Source: JABDQZ01 sp963801985 | Lineage (GTDB): Bacteria > Pseudomonadota > Gammaproteobacteria > Chromatiales > Chromatiaceae | Length of the DNA: 64,000 bases | Assembly (NCBI GenBank): GCA_963801985.1 | Contig: CAWDGV010000003.1 | Coordinates: 248,001-312,000 of the forward strand | Direction: 5' to 3' | In this document: positions 18,184 to 26,682 of the stretch, in pieces | Layout of the letters: every line of letters starts with the position of its first letter | How positions within the stretch are numbered: position 1 is the first letter of the stretch | Made by a program: the position numbers and the translations under genes | Notes under the pieces: generated by a model | What the model was told of the DNA's origin: nothing | The model's database searches: none | Seen by the model: only the letters and a program-made list of their open reading frames with translations

Positions 18184-18195
18184 CGTATTCTCCAG

Positions 18196-19251
18196 TTATT
18201 GGTTGATTTCCTGCAACAGCCGGGTAATGGGCGCTGCCAGGCCTACTTTTTCCTGCTGTTGCGGATGATACCAGAACGATTCATGGTCTCTGACGCAATC
18301 ACCCGCTGTTGTTTTACATCTACAGAGCAGGGGATAAATATCCAGATGGAAGTGACTGAAAGTATGACGACGCTTGGGCAGTTCCTCAAGTATATCCACA
18401 GGCATTCCGAGGGTATCGGTTATCAGGCAGGACAGGTTATCTGCAATTTCATCCGCGCTAATTTCAGGCAGACTCCACAATCCCCCCCAGACCCCGCTAG
18501 GGGGACGCTTCTGCAAATACAGCTGATTTTGATCATTCAATACAACCAGCATCCTGGTTTGCCTGACAGGTAATTGTTTACGCGGTTTCTTACCGGGGAA
18601 ATCCGCCTGACGTGCCTGCTGCCTGGCCTGACAGCCTTGCTTCAAGGGACATTCATTACATTTCGGAGAACTTCGGCTACAGATCAGTGAACCAATATCC
18701 ATCATTGTTTGGTTAAACAAGGCCGTACCCTTTACCGGGGTCAGCTCTTCAGACAGGGCCCACAGTTGTTTCAGGACAGTTGCCTGGCCAGGCCAGCCTT
18801 CAACTGCAAAATAACGCGCCAGGACACGTTTCACATTACCATCCAGAATAGGATGCGGCAGCCCGAGCGACAAAGACAAAATGGCTCCAGCAGTGGAGCG
18901 ACCAATGCCCGGCAACTTTTCCAATGCCTCAATTGTTGCCGGAAAATTTCCCTGAAAATCCTGCATGATGCGGCTTGCAGCAAGATGAAGGTTTCTTGCC
19001 CTGGCGTAATAACCTAGCCCGGACCAGAGATGCAACACATCATCCAGTGGTGCTTCTGCAAGTATTTCGATATTGGGAAAACGTTGCATGAATTTTTCGA
19101 AATAGGGGATTACAGTAGTGACCTGCGTCTGCTGTAACATGATTTCCGACACCCAGACACGATAGGGAGTAGGTTCAAATTGCCAGGGCAGGTGCTTGCG
19201 GCCATGCACCCTCGCCCAGTCGAGCACTTTTGCCGAAAATAAAGATTTCAC
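18196..19251 (-). CDS. mutY: A/G-specific adenine DNA glycosylase
   Basis: About 351 residues. MutY removes adenine mispaired with 8-oxoguanine or guanine. Visible are EIMLQQTQV with the catalytic Glu, the helix-hairpin-helix LPGIGRSTAGAILSL, the catalytic Asp in HPILDGNVKRVLAR, the four cluster-binding cysteines CSRSSPKCNECPLKQGC, and a C-terminal NUDIX-like domain (YLQKRPPSGVWGGLWSLPE) that reads 8-oxoG. The frame is open up to 19350, but that would run across the divergent thiS start. The GTG at 19251 begins the normal MutY N-terminus and is chosen. Confidence 0.95.
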   Translation of the reverse strand: MKSLFSAKVLDWARVHGRKHLPWQFEPTPYRVWVSEIMLQQTQVTTVIPYFEKFMQRFPNIEILAEAPLDDVLHLWSGLGYYARARNLHLAASRIMQDFQGNFPATIEALEKLPGIGRSTAGAILSLSLGLPHPILDGNVKRVLARYFAVEGWPGQATVLKQLWALSEELTPVKGTALFNQTMMDIGSLICSRSSPKCNECPLKQGCQARQQARQADFPGKKPRKQLPVRQTRMLVVLNDQNQLYLQKRPPSGVWGGLWSLPEISADEIADNLSCLITDTLGMPVDILEELPKRRHTFSHFHLDIYPLLCRCKTTAGDCVRDHESFWYHPQQQEKVGLAAPITRLLQEINQ

Positions 19252-19326
19252 GCTTTTGCAATGGAATATTCCTGAAACACCTGCTGTACCATACAGCAAG
19301 ACGTTAAATGGTTGTAGAATACCGGC

Positions 19327-19527
19327 ATGAATATTCAGCTCAATGGACAAACACGCCGGGTGGACGATGGCATTACCATCTCAGCCTTACTGGAAATACT
19401 GGAGTTGACTGGCAAACGCCTGGCTGTTGAAGTTAACGAAGACCTCGTTACCCGCAGCAAGTTCGACTCTCATCAACTCACAGACGGTGATCACGTCGAG
19501 ATAGTGCAGGCGATTGGAGGTGGTTGA
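19327..19527 (+). CDS. thiS: thiamine biosynthesis sulfur carrier ThiS
   Basis: 66 residues of beta-grasp fold: MNIQLNGQTRRV at the start, then LAVEVNEDLVTR, and the C-terminal AIGGG whose last glycine is adenylated and thiocarboxylated. ThiS delivers sulfur to ThiG for the thiazole ring. It precedes thiG by 149 bases. No THI-box-like TPP riboswitch is recognised in the short gap upstream, which is shared with mutY. Confidence 0.95.
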   Translation: MNIQLNGQTRRVDDGITISALLEILELTGKRLAVEVNEDLVTRSKFDSHQLTDGDHVEIVQAIGGG

Positions 19528-19538
19528 AAGAACACGGC

Positions 19539-19642
19539 TTGTCCTTGCAGGACAAACAGTTCAGTAAGTCCGGTTCAAGCCCTGAATATCCCTGTGCTAA
19601 ACCGGCATAGATTTCATGTTGGCTCGGTGCAGTCTGAGCCAA
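19539..19642 (+). other. two hairpins in the thiS-thiG spacer
   Basis: TTGTCC-TTGCA-GGACAA (19539-19555) and TTGGCTC-N10-GAGCCAA (19619-19642) are perfect inverted repeats in the 149-base spacer. Neither is followed by a T-run, so they are not classical terminators. They could stabilise or process the mRNA between the two genes. Function is unknown. Confidence 0.5.
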
Positions 19643-19676
19643 TCGACATAAACAGACTAATTACATTCATATCATC

Positions 19677-20459
19677 ATGACAGACACATTAAAAATTGCA
19701 GGAAAAGAGTACCAGTCGCGACTGCTCGTAGGTACAGGCAAATACAAGGACATGGCCGAAACCAGTGAAGCCATTGAAACCAGTGGTGCTGAAATCATCA
19801 CTATCGCCGTGCGCCGTACCAACATGGGCCAGGATGCCAATGAACCCAATATCCTGGACGTGTTACCACCTGACAAATACACCATCCTGCCTAACACAGC
19901 CGGCTGTTATGATGCCAAGACTGCAATTCGCACGCTCAAGCTGGCTCGCGAGCTGCTAGATGGTCATAAGCTGTGCAAACTGGAAGTACTGGGGGATGAA
20001 AAGACCCTGTTTCCGGATGTCATGGCAACCTTGAAAGCTGCCGAAGAACTGATTAAAGACGACTTTGATGTCATGGTGTATACCAACGACGACCCGATCA
20101 TTGCCCGCGAATTTGAACAAATGGGCTGTGTTGCAGTAATGCCACTGGCAGCCCCGATTGGCTCAGGCCTGGGAATCCGCAATAAGCTGAATATTCTGAC
20201 CATTGTTGAAAATGCCAATGTTCCGATCCTGGTTGACGCCGGTGTCGGTACTGCATCCGATGCCGCCCAGGCGATGGAACTTGGCTGTGACGGTGTATTA
20301 ATGAATACCGCGATTGCCGCCGCACAAAAGCCTGTATTAATGGCTTCAGCGATGAAAAAAGCGATTCAGGCCGGACGCGAAGCCTTCCTCGCCGGACGCA
20401 TGCCAGCAAAGCGTTTTGCATCTGCATCATCGCCAGTTGACGGCCTGTTTTTCACCTGA
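19677..20459 (+). CDS. thiG: thiazole synthase
   Basis: 260 residues forming a TIM barrel. ThiG joins 1-deoxyxylulose 5-phosphate, dehydroglycine or iminoacetate and ThiS-carried sulfur into thiazole phosphate. The Schiff-base lysine lies in CKLEVLGDEKTLFPD (about residue 101), and phosphate-binding loops are visible as GSGLGIRN and VDAGVGTASDAAQAMELGCDG, followed by VLMNTAIA. The start is ATG (19677). It is followed after five bases by trmB and probably co-transcribed with thiS and trmB. Confidence 0.96.
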   Translation: MTDTLKIAGKEYQSRLLVGTGKYKDMAETSEAIETSGAEIITIAVRRTNMGQDANEPNILDVLPPDKYTILPNTAGCYDAKTAIRTLKLARELLDGHKLCKLEVLGDEKTLFPDVMATLKAAEELIKDDFDVMVYTNDDPIIAREFEQMGCVAVMPLAAPIGSGLGIRNKLNILTIVENANVPILVDAGVGTASDAAQAMELGCDGVLMNTAIAAAQKPVLMASAMKKAIQAGREAFLAGRMPAKRFASASSPVDGLFFT

Positions 20460-20464
20460 AGAAA

Positions 20465-21172
20465 ATGAACAAGCCGAGTGTCCCTGCAAGCGCTCAGCGC
20501 TTGCGTGAAATCAAGAGCTTTGTATTACGCCAGGGACGCCTGACGCCCGGTCAGCAAAAAGCTTTCGAAAACCTCTGGCCAAAATTTGGCATTGACTACC
20601 AGCCAACCAGCCTCGACTTGCCGGCTTTGTTTGGTAACAACAACCCGGTCATTCTTGAAATCGGCTTCGGCAATGGTGACTCCCTGGCTGAAATGGCGCT
20701 GGCACAACCGGATAAGAATTTTCTCGGCATTGAAGTGCATCGCCCCGGCGTAGGCCACCTGTTAATCCAGATTGACAACCACGAGTTAAACAATGTGCGT
20801 ATCATCAGTCATGATGCCATCGACGTTTTAAAAAACTGTATTCGGGAAAACAGCCTGCATGGTGTGCAATTATTTTTCCCTGACCCGTGGCATAAAAAAC
20901 GACATCACAAGCGGCGTATCGTACAGACCGGTTTTCTCGACCTGGTTTCCCGGGCATTGCAACCCGAAGGTTTTTTCCATGCCGCTACTGACTGGGAAAA
21001 TTATGCTGAGCACATACGTGATGCCATCCGGCAACACCCCTCTTTCAGCAATATTTCTGATAGCGATTACATTGAACGACCTGACAGCCGCCCGTTAACA
21101 AAATTCGAGCAACGTGGTCATCGCCTGGGTCATGCTGTCTGGGACATCATGGCGATCAACACCAAAACATGA
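20465..21172 (+). CDS. trmB: tRNA (guanine-N7-)-methyltransferase
   Basis: 235 residues. TrmB methylates G46 in the variable loop of tRNAs using S-adenosylmethionine. Motif I is LEIGFGNGDSLAEMA (about residues 61-75), and the family signature FFPDPWHKKRHHKRRI is complete. The C-terminus has RPLTKFEQRGHRLGH, which contacts tRNA. It follows thiG closely, and its stop touches the ATPase gene, suggesting one transcript from thiS through the transporter. Confidence 0.95.
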   Translation: MNKPSVPASAQRLREIKSFVLRQGRLTPGQQKAFENLWPKFGIDYQPTSLDLPALFGNNNPVILEIGFGNGDSLAEMALAQPDKNFLGIEVHRPGVGHLLIQIDNHELNNVRIISHDAIDVLKNCIRENSLHGVQLFFPDPWHKKRHHKRRIVQTGFLDLVSRALQPEGFFHAATDWENYAEHIRDAIRQHPSFSNISDSDYIERPDSRPLTKFEQRGHRLGHAVWDIMAINTKT

Positions 21173-21181
21173 TTGCAAACA

Positions 21182-21784
21182 ATGACGCTTGCAATTGAAC
21201 AATTAAGCTCCCCCCTGCTGCCGACAGTCAGCTTTCAAGCCGAAGCAGGCTCATGCATCTGCATCTATGGTGAATCAGGCACCGGCAAAACCCTACTACT
21301 CCGGGCGATTGCCGATCTTGATCCAAATTCAGGCAACATCACCCTGGATGGAGAAGCAAGAGATAATTACCCGGCAGACCAATGGCGCCGCCTGGTCAGC
21401 TACCTGCCCGCAGAGAGTCACTGGTGGTCAAATGACGTGAGAGATCACTTCAATTCGGATTCAACCGAATTTGCCTCGCTTGGCCTACCCGAGGAAATTG
21501 GCAGCTGGCAGGTCAGCCATTTATCCAGTGGTGAAAAACAGCGCCTGGCGTTATTAAGAGCCCTGGACCATAACCCGCAGGTATTGCTGCTCGACGAAGT
21601 CACGGCTAACCTGGATGAGGAAAACACGCAACGCGTTGAACGCCTGTTAAACGACAAATTAAAAGCCGGCCTGACGCTTATCTGGGTTTCACACGACAGG
21701 CAACAACGTGCACGCATGGCAACTCAAAGTTACCTGATTCAGGACAAAAAATTTCTCAGGGAGCCAGATCATGGAACTGGTTAG
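21182..21784 (+). CDS. fetA: ABC transporter ATP-binding subunit, FetA/YbbL type
   Basis: About 200 residues, the short size of this group. Walker A is GESGTGKT, the signature LSSGEKQRLALLRAL, Walker B VLLLDEVTANLDEE and the H-loop WVSHDRQQ. With the membrane partner at 21771 it matches the YbbL/YbbM (FetAB) exporter linked to iron homeostasis. A TTG at 21173 abuts trmB; the ATG at 21182 fits the beta-strand start and is preferred. The gene overlaps its partner by 14 bases. Confidence 0.85.
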   Translation: MTLAIEQLSSPLLPTVSFQAEAGSCICIYGESGTGKTLLLRAIADLDPNSGNITLDGEARDNYPADQWRRLVSYLPAESHWWSNDVRDHFNSDSTEFASLGLPEEIGSWQVSHLSSGEKQRLALLRALDHNPQVLLLDEVTANLDEENTQRVERLLNDKLKAGLTLIWVSHDRQQRARMATQSYLIQDKKFLREPDHGTG

Positions 21785-22571
21785 CCTGTCGGCTTTTGAC
21801 CTGTCTCTGGCAGCCCTGCTGGTCATTTTGCTGGCGGTGCTTTCATGGCATTTAAAACTCGGCATCCAGCAGTCATTACTAATTGCCGCAGCCCGCAGTG
21901 TTATTCAGCTCACCTTGCTCGGACTGGTTTTAAAGCAGCTGTTCAGCCAGGTATCCTTACCACTGATCGGGCTGATTTCACTCATCATGCTGATTGTTGC
22001 CGGCTATGAAGTCATGGCCCGCCAGTCCCGGAAATTCAGAGGCTGGTGGGGGATGGGTATCGGTACCAGCTCCATGTTCCTGTCATCTTTCAGTATCACG
22101 CTTTTGGCATTGCTGACCATAGTCCGCGTAGACCCCTGGTATACCCCGCAATACCTGATTCCTTTACTCGGCATGCTGTTGGGAAACACGATGAGCGGTA
22201 TTGCGATTGCACTTAATAACCTGAGCAACACGGCTTATGCACAACGTGGCCAGATAGAAGCCCGCCTGATGCTTGGCCATAACTGGCAACAGGCCATAGA
22301 AACCATTCGTCGTGATGCACTCAAGTCCGGGTTGATACCCATTATTAACGCGATGACTACGGCTGGCGTTGTCAGCCTGCCTGGCATGATGACCGGCCAG
22401 ATACTGGCTGGCAGCCCCCCCATGGAAGCCGCCAAGTACCAGTTGATGATTCTGTTTCTGATTGCAGCCGGCACCGGCCTCGGAAGCCTGTCAGCCGTCT
22501 GGATTGGCTCTTCACGCCTGTTTGATGACAGGCAAAGACTTAGACTGGATCGTCTTTCAGGGAACGACTAG
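21771..22571 (+). CDS. fetB: iron export permease FetB-type (UPF0014)
   Basis: 266 residues with about seven membrane helices. The family stretch GLVLKQLFSQVSLPLIGLIS, the conserved PLLGMLLGNTMSGIAIALNN and the loop AMTTAGVVSLPGMMTGQILAG identify the UPF0014/YbbM permeases. E. coli FetAB exports iron under peroxide stress; a similar role here is inferred from family and partner. The 3' end overlaps the convergent small membrane protein gene by four bases. Confidence 0.87.
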   Translation: MELVSLSAFDLSLAALLVILLAVLSWHLKLGIQQSLLIAAARSVIQLTLLGLVLKQLFSQVSLPLIGLISLIMLIVAGYEVMARQSRKFRGWWGMGIGTSSMFLSSFSITLLALLTIVRVDPWYTPQYLIPLLGMLLGNTMSGIAIALNNLSNTAYAQRGQIEARLMLGHNWQQAIETIRRDALKSGLIPIINAMTTAGVVSLPGMMTGQILAGSPPMEAAKYQLMILFLIAAGTGLGSLSAVWIGSSRLFDDRQRLRLDRLSGND

Positions 22572-22789
22572 GAAGCCTGTTTATTCATTCTGACCAGCTT
22601 GATAGCAAGTAATACCCAGGGAGTGCCATGCATCAGCAGGTCAAAGATATCAATAGGTTTCGATAAGGAACCATCAGCCAGCATTTTCAGTTTTTCCCAG
22701 ACATGCGGCTCAGGCACAAAAGGTGCCAAGCCCAGTAACAGTGCAGCTATCACGAAAAAGCGTATATCAGTACGATCTATAAAACCCAT
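22568..22789 (-). CDS. small conserved membrane protein
   Basis: 73 residues with two hydrophobic segments (RFFVIAALLLGLAPFVP and DLLMHGTPWVLLAIKLV) separated by a loop with PHVWEKLKMLADGSLSKPIDIFD. I recognise this pattern from short proteins often labelled RND transporter without evidence. It is too small to be one. Function unknown. It is convergent with fetB. Confidence 0.65.
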   Translation of the reverse strand: MGFIDRTDIRFFVIAALLLGLAPFVPEPHVWEKLKMLADGSLSKPIDIFDLLMHGTPWVLLAIKLVRMNKQAS

Positions 22790-23018
22790 ATTCTTTTTAC
22801 CATCGAGAACTATTTAACAGCCATTGTACTTGCTTTATCCCCTCCCCTTAAACCTCTAAGACGCGTTAACATCCTTTGCTGAAGGGTTATCATCAGCGCT
22901 GCTGGACAGCACGCCTATGGACAACTTTAAGACGATTTCACAAAAGAATGCCCTGTGACTGTGTAACTGGCTTTTCATGTGTTAAAACAGTACGCAGAAT
23001 TCTATTATTTAATCCATT

Positions 23019-23387
23019 ATGTCCGGTTTCCTGATCATCATTATTTTCGCTGCACTCGTCTTGTTCTGGCTGGATAGCTCGCGCGCCCGCGAACTTGCCG
23101 TAGGTATTTGCAAGCAGGCCAGTGAAAAATACGGCGTACAGTTTCTGGATGAGTCTGTTGTTTTGAAAAAGCTGGGGCTGCGCTGGCCAACCGAAGGCAT
23201 TCGTATTCGGCGGGTCTACCAGTTCGAATTCAGCCGGGATGGCGTGCAAAGAGTAACCGGCAACCTGGCCCTGGTCGGTATCAACCTGGAATACCTGGAT
23301 TTTGAATTTTCTATTATTGACGTCAACCAGCCGGTAAAACCTAAAACCAGCGATATCATTCCTATCGATAAAAACTACAAAAAATAG
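23019..23387 (+). CDS. DUF3301 domain protein
   Basis: 122 residues: one N-terminal membrane helix (GFLIIIIFAALVLFWLD) followed by SSRARELAVGICKQASEKYG with a conserved Cys, and a beta-rich domain with RRVYQFEFSRDGVQRVTG, which is the DUF3301 pattern. Function is unknown in the family. A bidirectional hairpin separates it from the convergent sspB. Confidence 0.8.
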   Translation: MSGFLIIIIFAALVLFWLDSSRARELAVGICKQASEKYGVQFLDESVVLKKLGLRWPTEGIRIRRVYQFEFSRDGVQRVTGNLALVGINLEYLDFEFSIIDVNQPVKPKTSDIIPIDKNYKK

Positions 23388-23446
23388 TTTTTAAAAACTT
23401 GTTCATTTTTCTTACGGCAAGATATTTTGTTCGTAATCAAGGCATA

Positions 23447-23504
23447 AAAGATTTTTCAAAAGCGCAGTTTACCGTCCAGTAAATGAGCATTTTGGAAAAT
23501 CTTT
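23447..23504. terminator. bidirectional terminator hairpin with GCGCAGTTTAC core
   Basis: A 15-base outer stem (23447-23461 with 23490-23504, one G-T type mismatch) encloses an inner stem GTTTAC/GTAAAT. T-rich sequence follows on both strands. It lies between the convergent DUF3301 gene and sspB. I recall the inner GCGCAGTTTAC...GTAAATGAGC sequence from intergenic hairpins in other proteobacteria. Confidence 0.7.
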
Positions 23505-23540
23505 TTAACGCAGAGAACGGATAAAATAATTGCCGGAAAT

Positions 23541-23936
23541 TTACTTGACGATTTTAAGAGAAGGCTTCCCTTTGGGTGACACTGGCGGATCAGTATCATC
23601 TGGAGCATCATCCCCCATACCTTCATCACCCTCATCAGGAAACAGCATGCCCCGTCCATTTTCCCGGGCATAGATTCCCAGTACGGCGAGAGGCGGTATC
23701 AATACGTCCGTTTCCCTGCCGCCAAACCTTGCATTGAAACTGATAAAGTCATTATTGATCACCAGGTTCATGACTGCTGAAGGATTAACGTTCAACACGA
23801 TACGCCCATCTTCCACAAACTGTTCGGGCACGGTCACGTTTTCATAATCTGCATCAACCAGCAAATGTGGTGTCAGATTATTATCAAGCAGCCACTGGTA
23901 CAGCGCACGAATAAGATAGGGACGATTTGATGTCAT
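23541..23936 (-). CDS. sspB: ClpXP protease specificity-enhancing factor SspB
   Basis: 131 residues. SspB delivers ssrA-tagged proteins to ClpXP. The folded domain begins RPYLIRALYQWLLDNNLTPHLLVDA and contains VLNVNPSAVMNLVINNDFISFNARFGG. An acidic linker (DEGDEGMGDDAPDD) leads to the ClpX-binding tail KGKPSLKIVK, which is intact. It follows sspA by 17 bases, the usual order. Confidence 0.95.
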   Translation of the reverse strand: MTSNRPYLIRALYQWLLDNNLTPHLLVDADYENVTVPEQFVEDGRIVLNVNPSAVMNLVINNDFISFNARFGGRETDVLIPPLAVLGIYARENGRGMLFPDEGDEGMGDDAPDDTDPPVSPKGKPSLKIVK

Positions 23937-23953
23937 TAGCCTGAAATACGAAA

Positions 23954-24580
23954 CTAGGGACGCATTTCCCTTTCTTCTTCAGACAGGCTCTGCTGGAAGC
24001 CTTCACGGGAAAACAGGCGATTGGCGTAAATATCCATGACATTGGCAGCTGCCGGTGGAAGATCCACACCCAGCATAGGCAAACGCCATAATAATGGCGC
24101 GATACTGGCATCCACAATTGAGAAGTTCTCACTCATGAAATAGTCCATCGCCGAGAATATCGGCACAGAAGTAGTCAGGCTTTCACGCAGTTGCTTACGG
24201 GCAGCCGCTGCTGCCTTGCCACCTTTTAGAATTGTATCGACTTTTGAATACCAGTCATTATCAACCCGGTACAGGTACAGACGGGAAGCCGCACGATTGA
24301 CCGGATCAACAGGCAACAAAGGCGGATGAGGAAAACGTTCATCCAGGTATTCCATGATGATGCGCGAGTCGAATAATGTCAGATCACGATCCAGAATAGT
24401 AGGCAATGTGCCATAAGGATTTAAATCAACCACATCTTCAGGCGGGTTCAAAGGATCGGAATCGATAACATCAACAGTGACACTTTTCTCGGCCAGTACA
24501 AAACGCACACGATGACAATGAATACTGGTCGGATCTGAATACAATGTCATTACTGATCGTTTATTTGCCACTACTGCCAT
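23954..24580 (-). CDS. sspA: stringent starvation protein A (GST-fold)
   Basis: 208 residues with a thioredoxin-like N-terminal domain (MTLYSDPTSIHCHRVRFVLAEK) and a helical GST C-terminal domain. The N-terminus MAVVANKRSVMTL is characteristic of SspA rather than of catalytic GSTs, and the loop LPTILDRDLTLFDSRIIMEYLDE is conserved. SspA binds RNA polymerase and changes transcription in starvation and acid stress. It is in an operon with sspB and downstream of petABC, from which a terminator separates it. Confidence 0.93.
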   Translation of the reverse strand: MAVVANKRSVMTLYSDPTSIHCHRVRFVLAEKSVTVDVIDSDPLNPPEDVVDLNPYGTLPTILDRDLTLFDSRIIMEYLDERFPHPPLLPVDPVNRAASRLYLYRVDNDWYSKVDTILKGGKAAAAARKQLRESLTTSVPIFSAMDYFMSENFSIVDASIAPLLWRLPMLGVDLPPAAANVMDIYANRLFSREGFQQSLSEEEREMRP

Positions 24581-24644
24581 TTAAATCTCTCCTGAAAAAC
24601 TGCAATACCTGAAAACTGCAATAAGTGTTTAGGGTTTAACCCAT

Positions 24645-24681
24645 AAAAAAAGGCGTACAGTATATCAGATAACTGTACGCC
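24645..24681 (-). terminator. terminator of the petABC operon
   Basis: A perfect ten-base stem (24672-24681 with 24652-24661, ten-base loop) is followed on the minus strand by seven T. It starts 26 bases after the petC stop and precedes sspA. T-rich sequence on the other strand is of no evident use there. Confidence 0.92.
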
Positions 24682-24706
24682 CTGTTTTGTTTAGCGAATT
24701 TGAACG

Positions 24707-25456
24707 CTAGTGAACGTCTTTCCAGTATTCCTTCTTCAGCATGTAAGCCAGTACGAAGAAAATCACCAGGAAAATCATTACGTAGATACCCAGGCGCTGA
24801 CGCTCGAGCTTCATTGGCTCAGATGCCCAGACCATAAAGTTGGTCAGATCACGCACCATGACATCATATTCTTCGGCCGTCATGGAACCGGCTTGCACCT
24901 GCTCAAAATCTTCGAAAGTTTTGTGTTCATGACCGGCTTCATCGGTTTCAACTTTAAAGTTCGCTTTCTGCAAACCCTGCAGCTCAACCAACACATGCGG
25001 CATACCCACATCAGGGAAGACGATATTGTTGACACCCGTTGGACGGGAGTCATCTACGTAGAAACTCTTCAAATAGGTATAAATCCAGTCACCACCACCA
25101 TGTTTCAGGCGGGCAGTGAGTGTCAGGTCCGGAATGGCCGTTCCAAACCAGCGCGAAGCATCACTTGGATCCATCGCACTGATCATCTGACTGCCGATTT
25201 TCTTGTTATCAGTAGGCATGAAGTTATTTTTCACTTCGTCTTCCGTTAAACCGGCTGCTTCGGCAACCTTTTCATAACGGACATACTTGGCTGAATGACA
25301 ACCCATGCAGTAGTTAACAAAGTACTTGGCACCACGCTGCAATGACTCCTGATCTGAAAGATCAATATTTGCAGCATCCAGATGGGCGGCACCACCGGCT
25401 GCCATGCCCATGACAGGCATAACAGAAAGCAAAATAATACTGATTAATTTTTTCAT
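24707..25456 (-). CDS. petC: ubiquinol-cytochrome c reductase, cytochrome c1
   Basis: 249 residues: a signal peptide (MKKLISIILLSVMPVMGMAAGG), the haem-binding CMGCH in NYCMGCHSAKYVRYEKV, a C-terminal membrane anchor (GIYVMIFLVIFFVLAYMLKKEYW) and the axial-Met region near PDVGMPHVL. Cytochrome c1 accepts electrons from the Rieske protein in the bc1 complex. It overlaps petB by four bases (ATGA), so it is translationally coupled. Last gene of the operon. Confidence 0.96.
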   Translation of the reverse strand: MKKLISIILLSVMPVMGMAAGGAAHLDAANIDLSDQESLQRGAKYFVNYCMGCHSAKYVRYEKVAEAAGLTEDEVKNNFMPTDNKKIGSQMISAMDPSDASRWFGTAIPDLTLTARLKHGGGDWIYTYLKSFYVDDSRPTGVNNIVFPDVGMPHVLVELQGLQKANFKVETDEAGHEHKTFEDFEQVQAGSMTAEEYDVMVRDLTNFMVWASEPMKLERQRLGIYVMIFLVIFFVLAYMLKKEYWKDVH

Positions 25457-26682
25457 CCTGTCACCCTCTCAGGAACCGGTTTGGTCTTGTCTATCTTGCT
25501 GTACCAAGGCATCAGCAGGAAGAATGCAAAGTAGATCGTTGTGAAAATCTGAGCCATCAGGGTCAGAATTGGTGACGCCGGTTTCATTCCCAGCCATGCC
25601 AGCACAACGAAAGTCACTGCAAAAACTGCCAGTGCCACTTTAAAGATCATACCTTTGTAACGAATCGACTTCACAGGGCTTCTATCCAGCCATGGCAGAA
25701 AGAACATCACCAGGATTGCCGCAAACATCACAACAACACCAGGGAACTGCGAACCAAACATAGGCGGGACCGCACGCAACATCGCGTAGAAAGGCGTGAA
25801 ATACCAGACCGGCGCAATATGGTCAGGTGTTTTCAGTGGATTTGCCGGTTCAAAGTTTGGCGCTTCCAGGAACAAGCCAAAGAAATCCGGGGCAAAGAAC
25901 ACAATCCCCAGGAAAATAATCAGGAAGCCAACAACACCTGCGATATCTTTCACTGAATAATATGGATGGAAAGGAATACCGTCTTTTGGAATACCGTTTT
26001 CATCTTTATTTTTCTTGATTTCAATTCCATCAGGGTTGTTCGAGCCAACCTTATGCAATGCAACAATATGCAAAAACACCAGGCCAACCAAAACGAATGG
26101 CAACAGGAAGTGGAAAGCAAAGAAGCGGTTCAATGTCGCATCGGAGATAACATAGTCACCACGAATCCAGATTGAAAGCTCTTCACCTACAAAAGGTACG
26201 GCGGCAAACAGGTTAACAATAACCTGCGCACCCCAGAAGGACATCTGTCCCCATGGCAGCAGGTAACCCATAAAGGCGGTTGCCATCATTGCCAGGTAAA
26301 TGATCACACCGATAATCCACAGCAGTTCACGTGGTTTCTGGTAAGAACCGTACATCAGGCCACGGAACATATGAAGATAGATCACAGCGAAAAATGCCGA
26401 GGCACCGGTTGAATGCAGGTAGCGAAGCAACCAGCCCCAGTCAACATCACGCATGATGTACTCAACGGAAGCGAATGCCAGGTTGGCATCCGGCTTGTAA
26501 TGCATGGCCAGCCAGATACCGGTAACAATCTGGTTTACCAGCACCAGCATCGCCAGTGAACCCATGAAATACCAAAAATTAAAGTTTTTTGGTGCGTAGT
26601 ACTGGGCCAGATGCTCATTCCAGACTTTCGTCAACGGGAACCGATCATCAATCCAGTTCATAAATGTTTGCTTTTCGCTCAT
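25453..26682 (-). CDS. petB: ubiquinol-cytochrome c reductase, cytochrome b
   Basis: 409 residues with about eight membrane helices. Visible are the haem-ligand helices (HSTGASAFFAVIYLHMFRG and FHFLLPFVLVGLVFLHIVALH), the Qo motif variant PDHIAPVWYF with preceding helices, and GYLLPWGQMSFWGAQV. It carries quinol oxidation and the transmembrane electron path of complex III. It overlaps the Rieske stop by one base (TGATG). Confidence 0.97.
   Translation of the reverse strand: MSEKQTFMNWIDDRFPLTKVWNEHLAQYYAPKNFNFWYFMGSLAMLVLVNQIVTGIWLAMHYKPDANLAFASVEYIMRDVDWGWLLRYLHSTGASAFFAVIYLHMFRGLMYGSYQKPRELLWIIGVIIYLAMMATAFMGYLLPWGQMSFWGAQVIVNLFAAVPFVGEELSIWIRGDYVISDATLNRFFAFHFLLPFVLVGLVFLHIVALHKVGSNNPDGIEIKKNKDENGIPKDGIPFHPYYSVKDIAGVVGFLIIFLGIVFFAPDFFGLFLEAPNFEPANPLKTPDHIAPVWYFTPFYAMLRAVPPMFGSQFPGVVVMFAAILVMFFLPWLDRSPVKSIRYKGMIFKVALAVFAVTFVVLAWLGMKPASPILTLMAQIFTTIYFAFFLLMPWYSKIDKTKPVPERVTG

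Noticed and set aside
19252..19326. TPP riboswitch before thiS
   Set aside because: The gap is only 75 bases and is shared with mutY; no conserved CTGAGA-type THI box was recognised.
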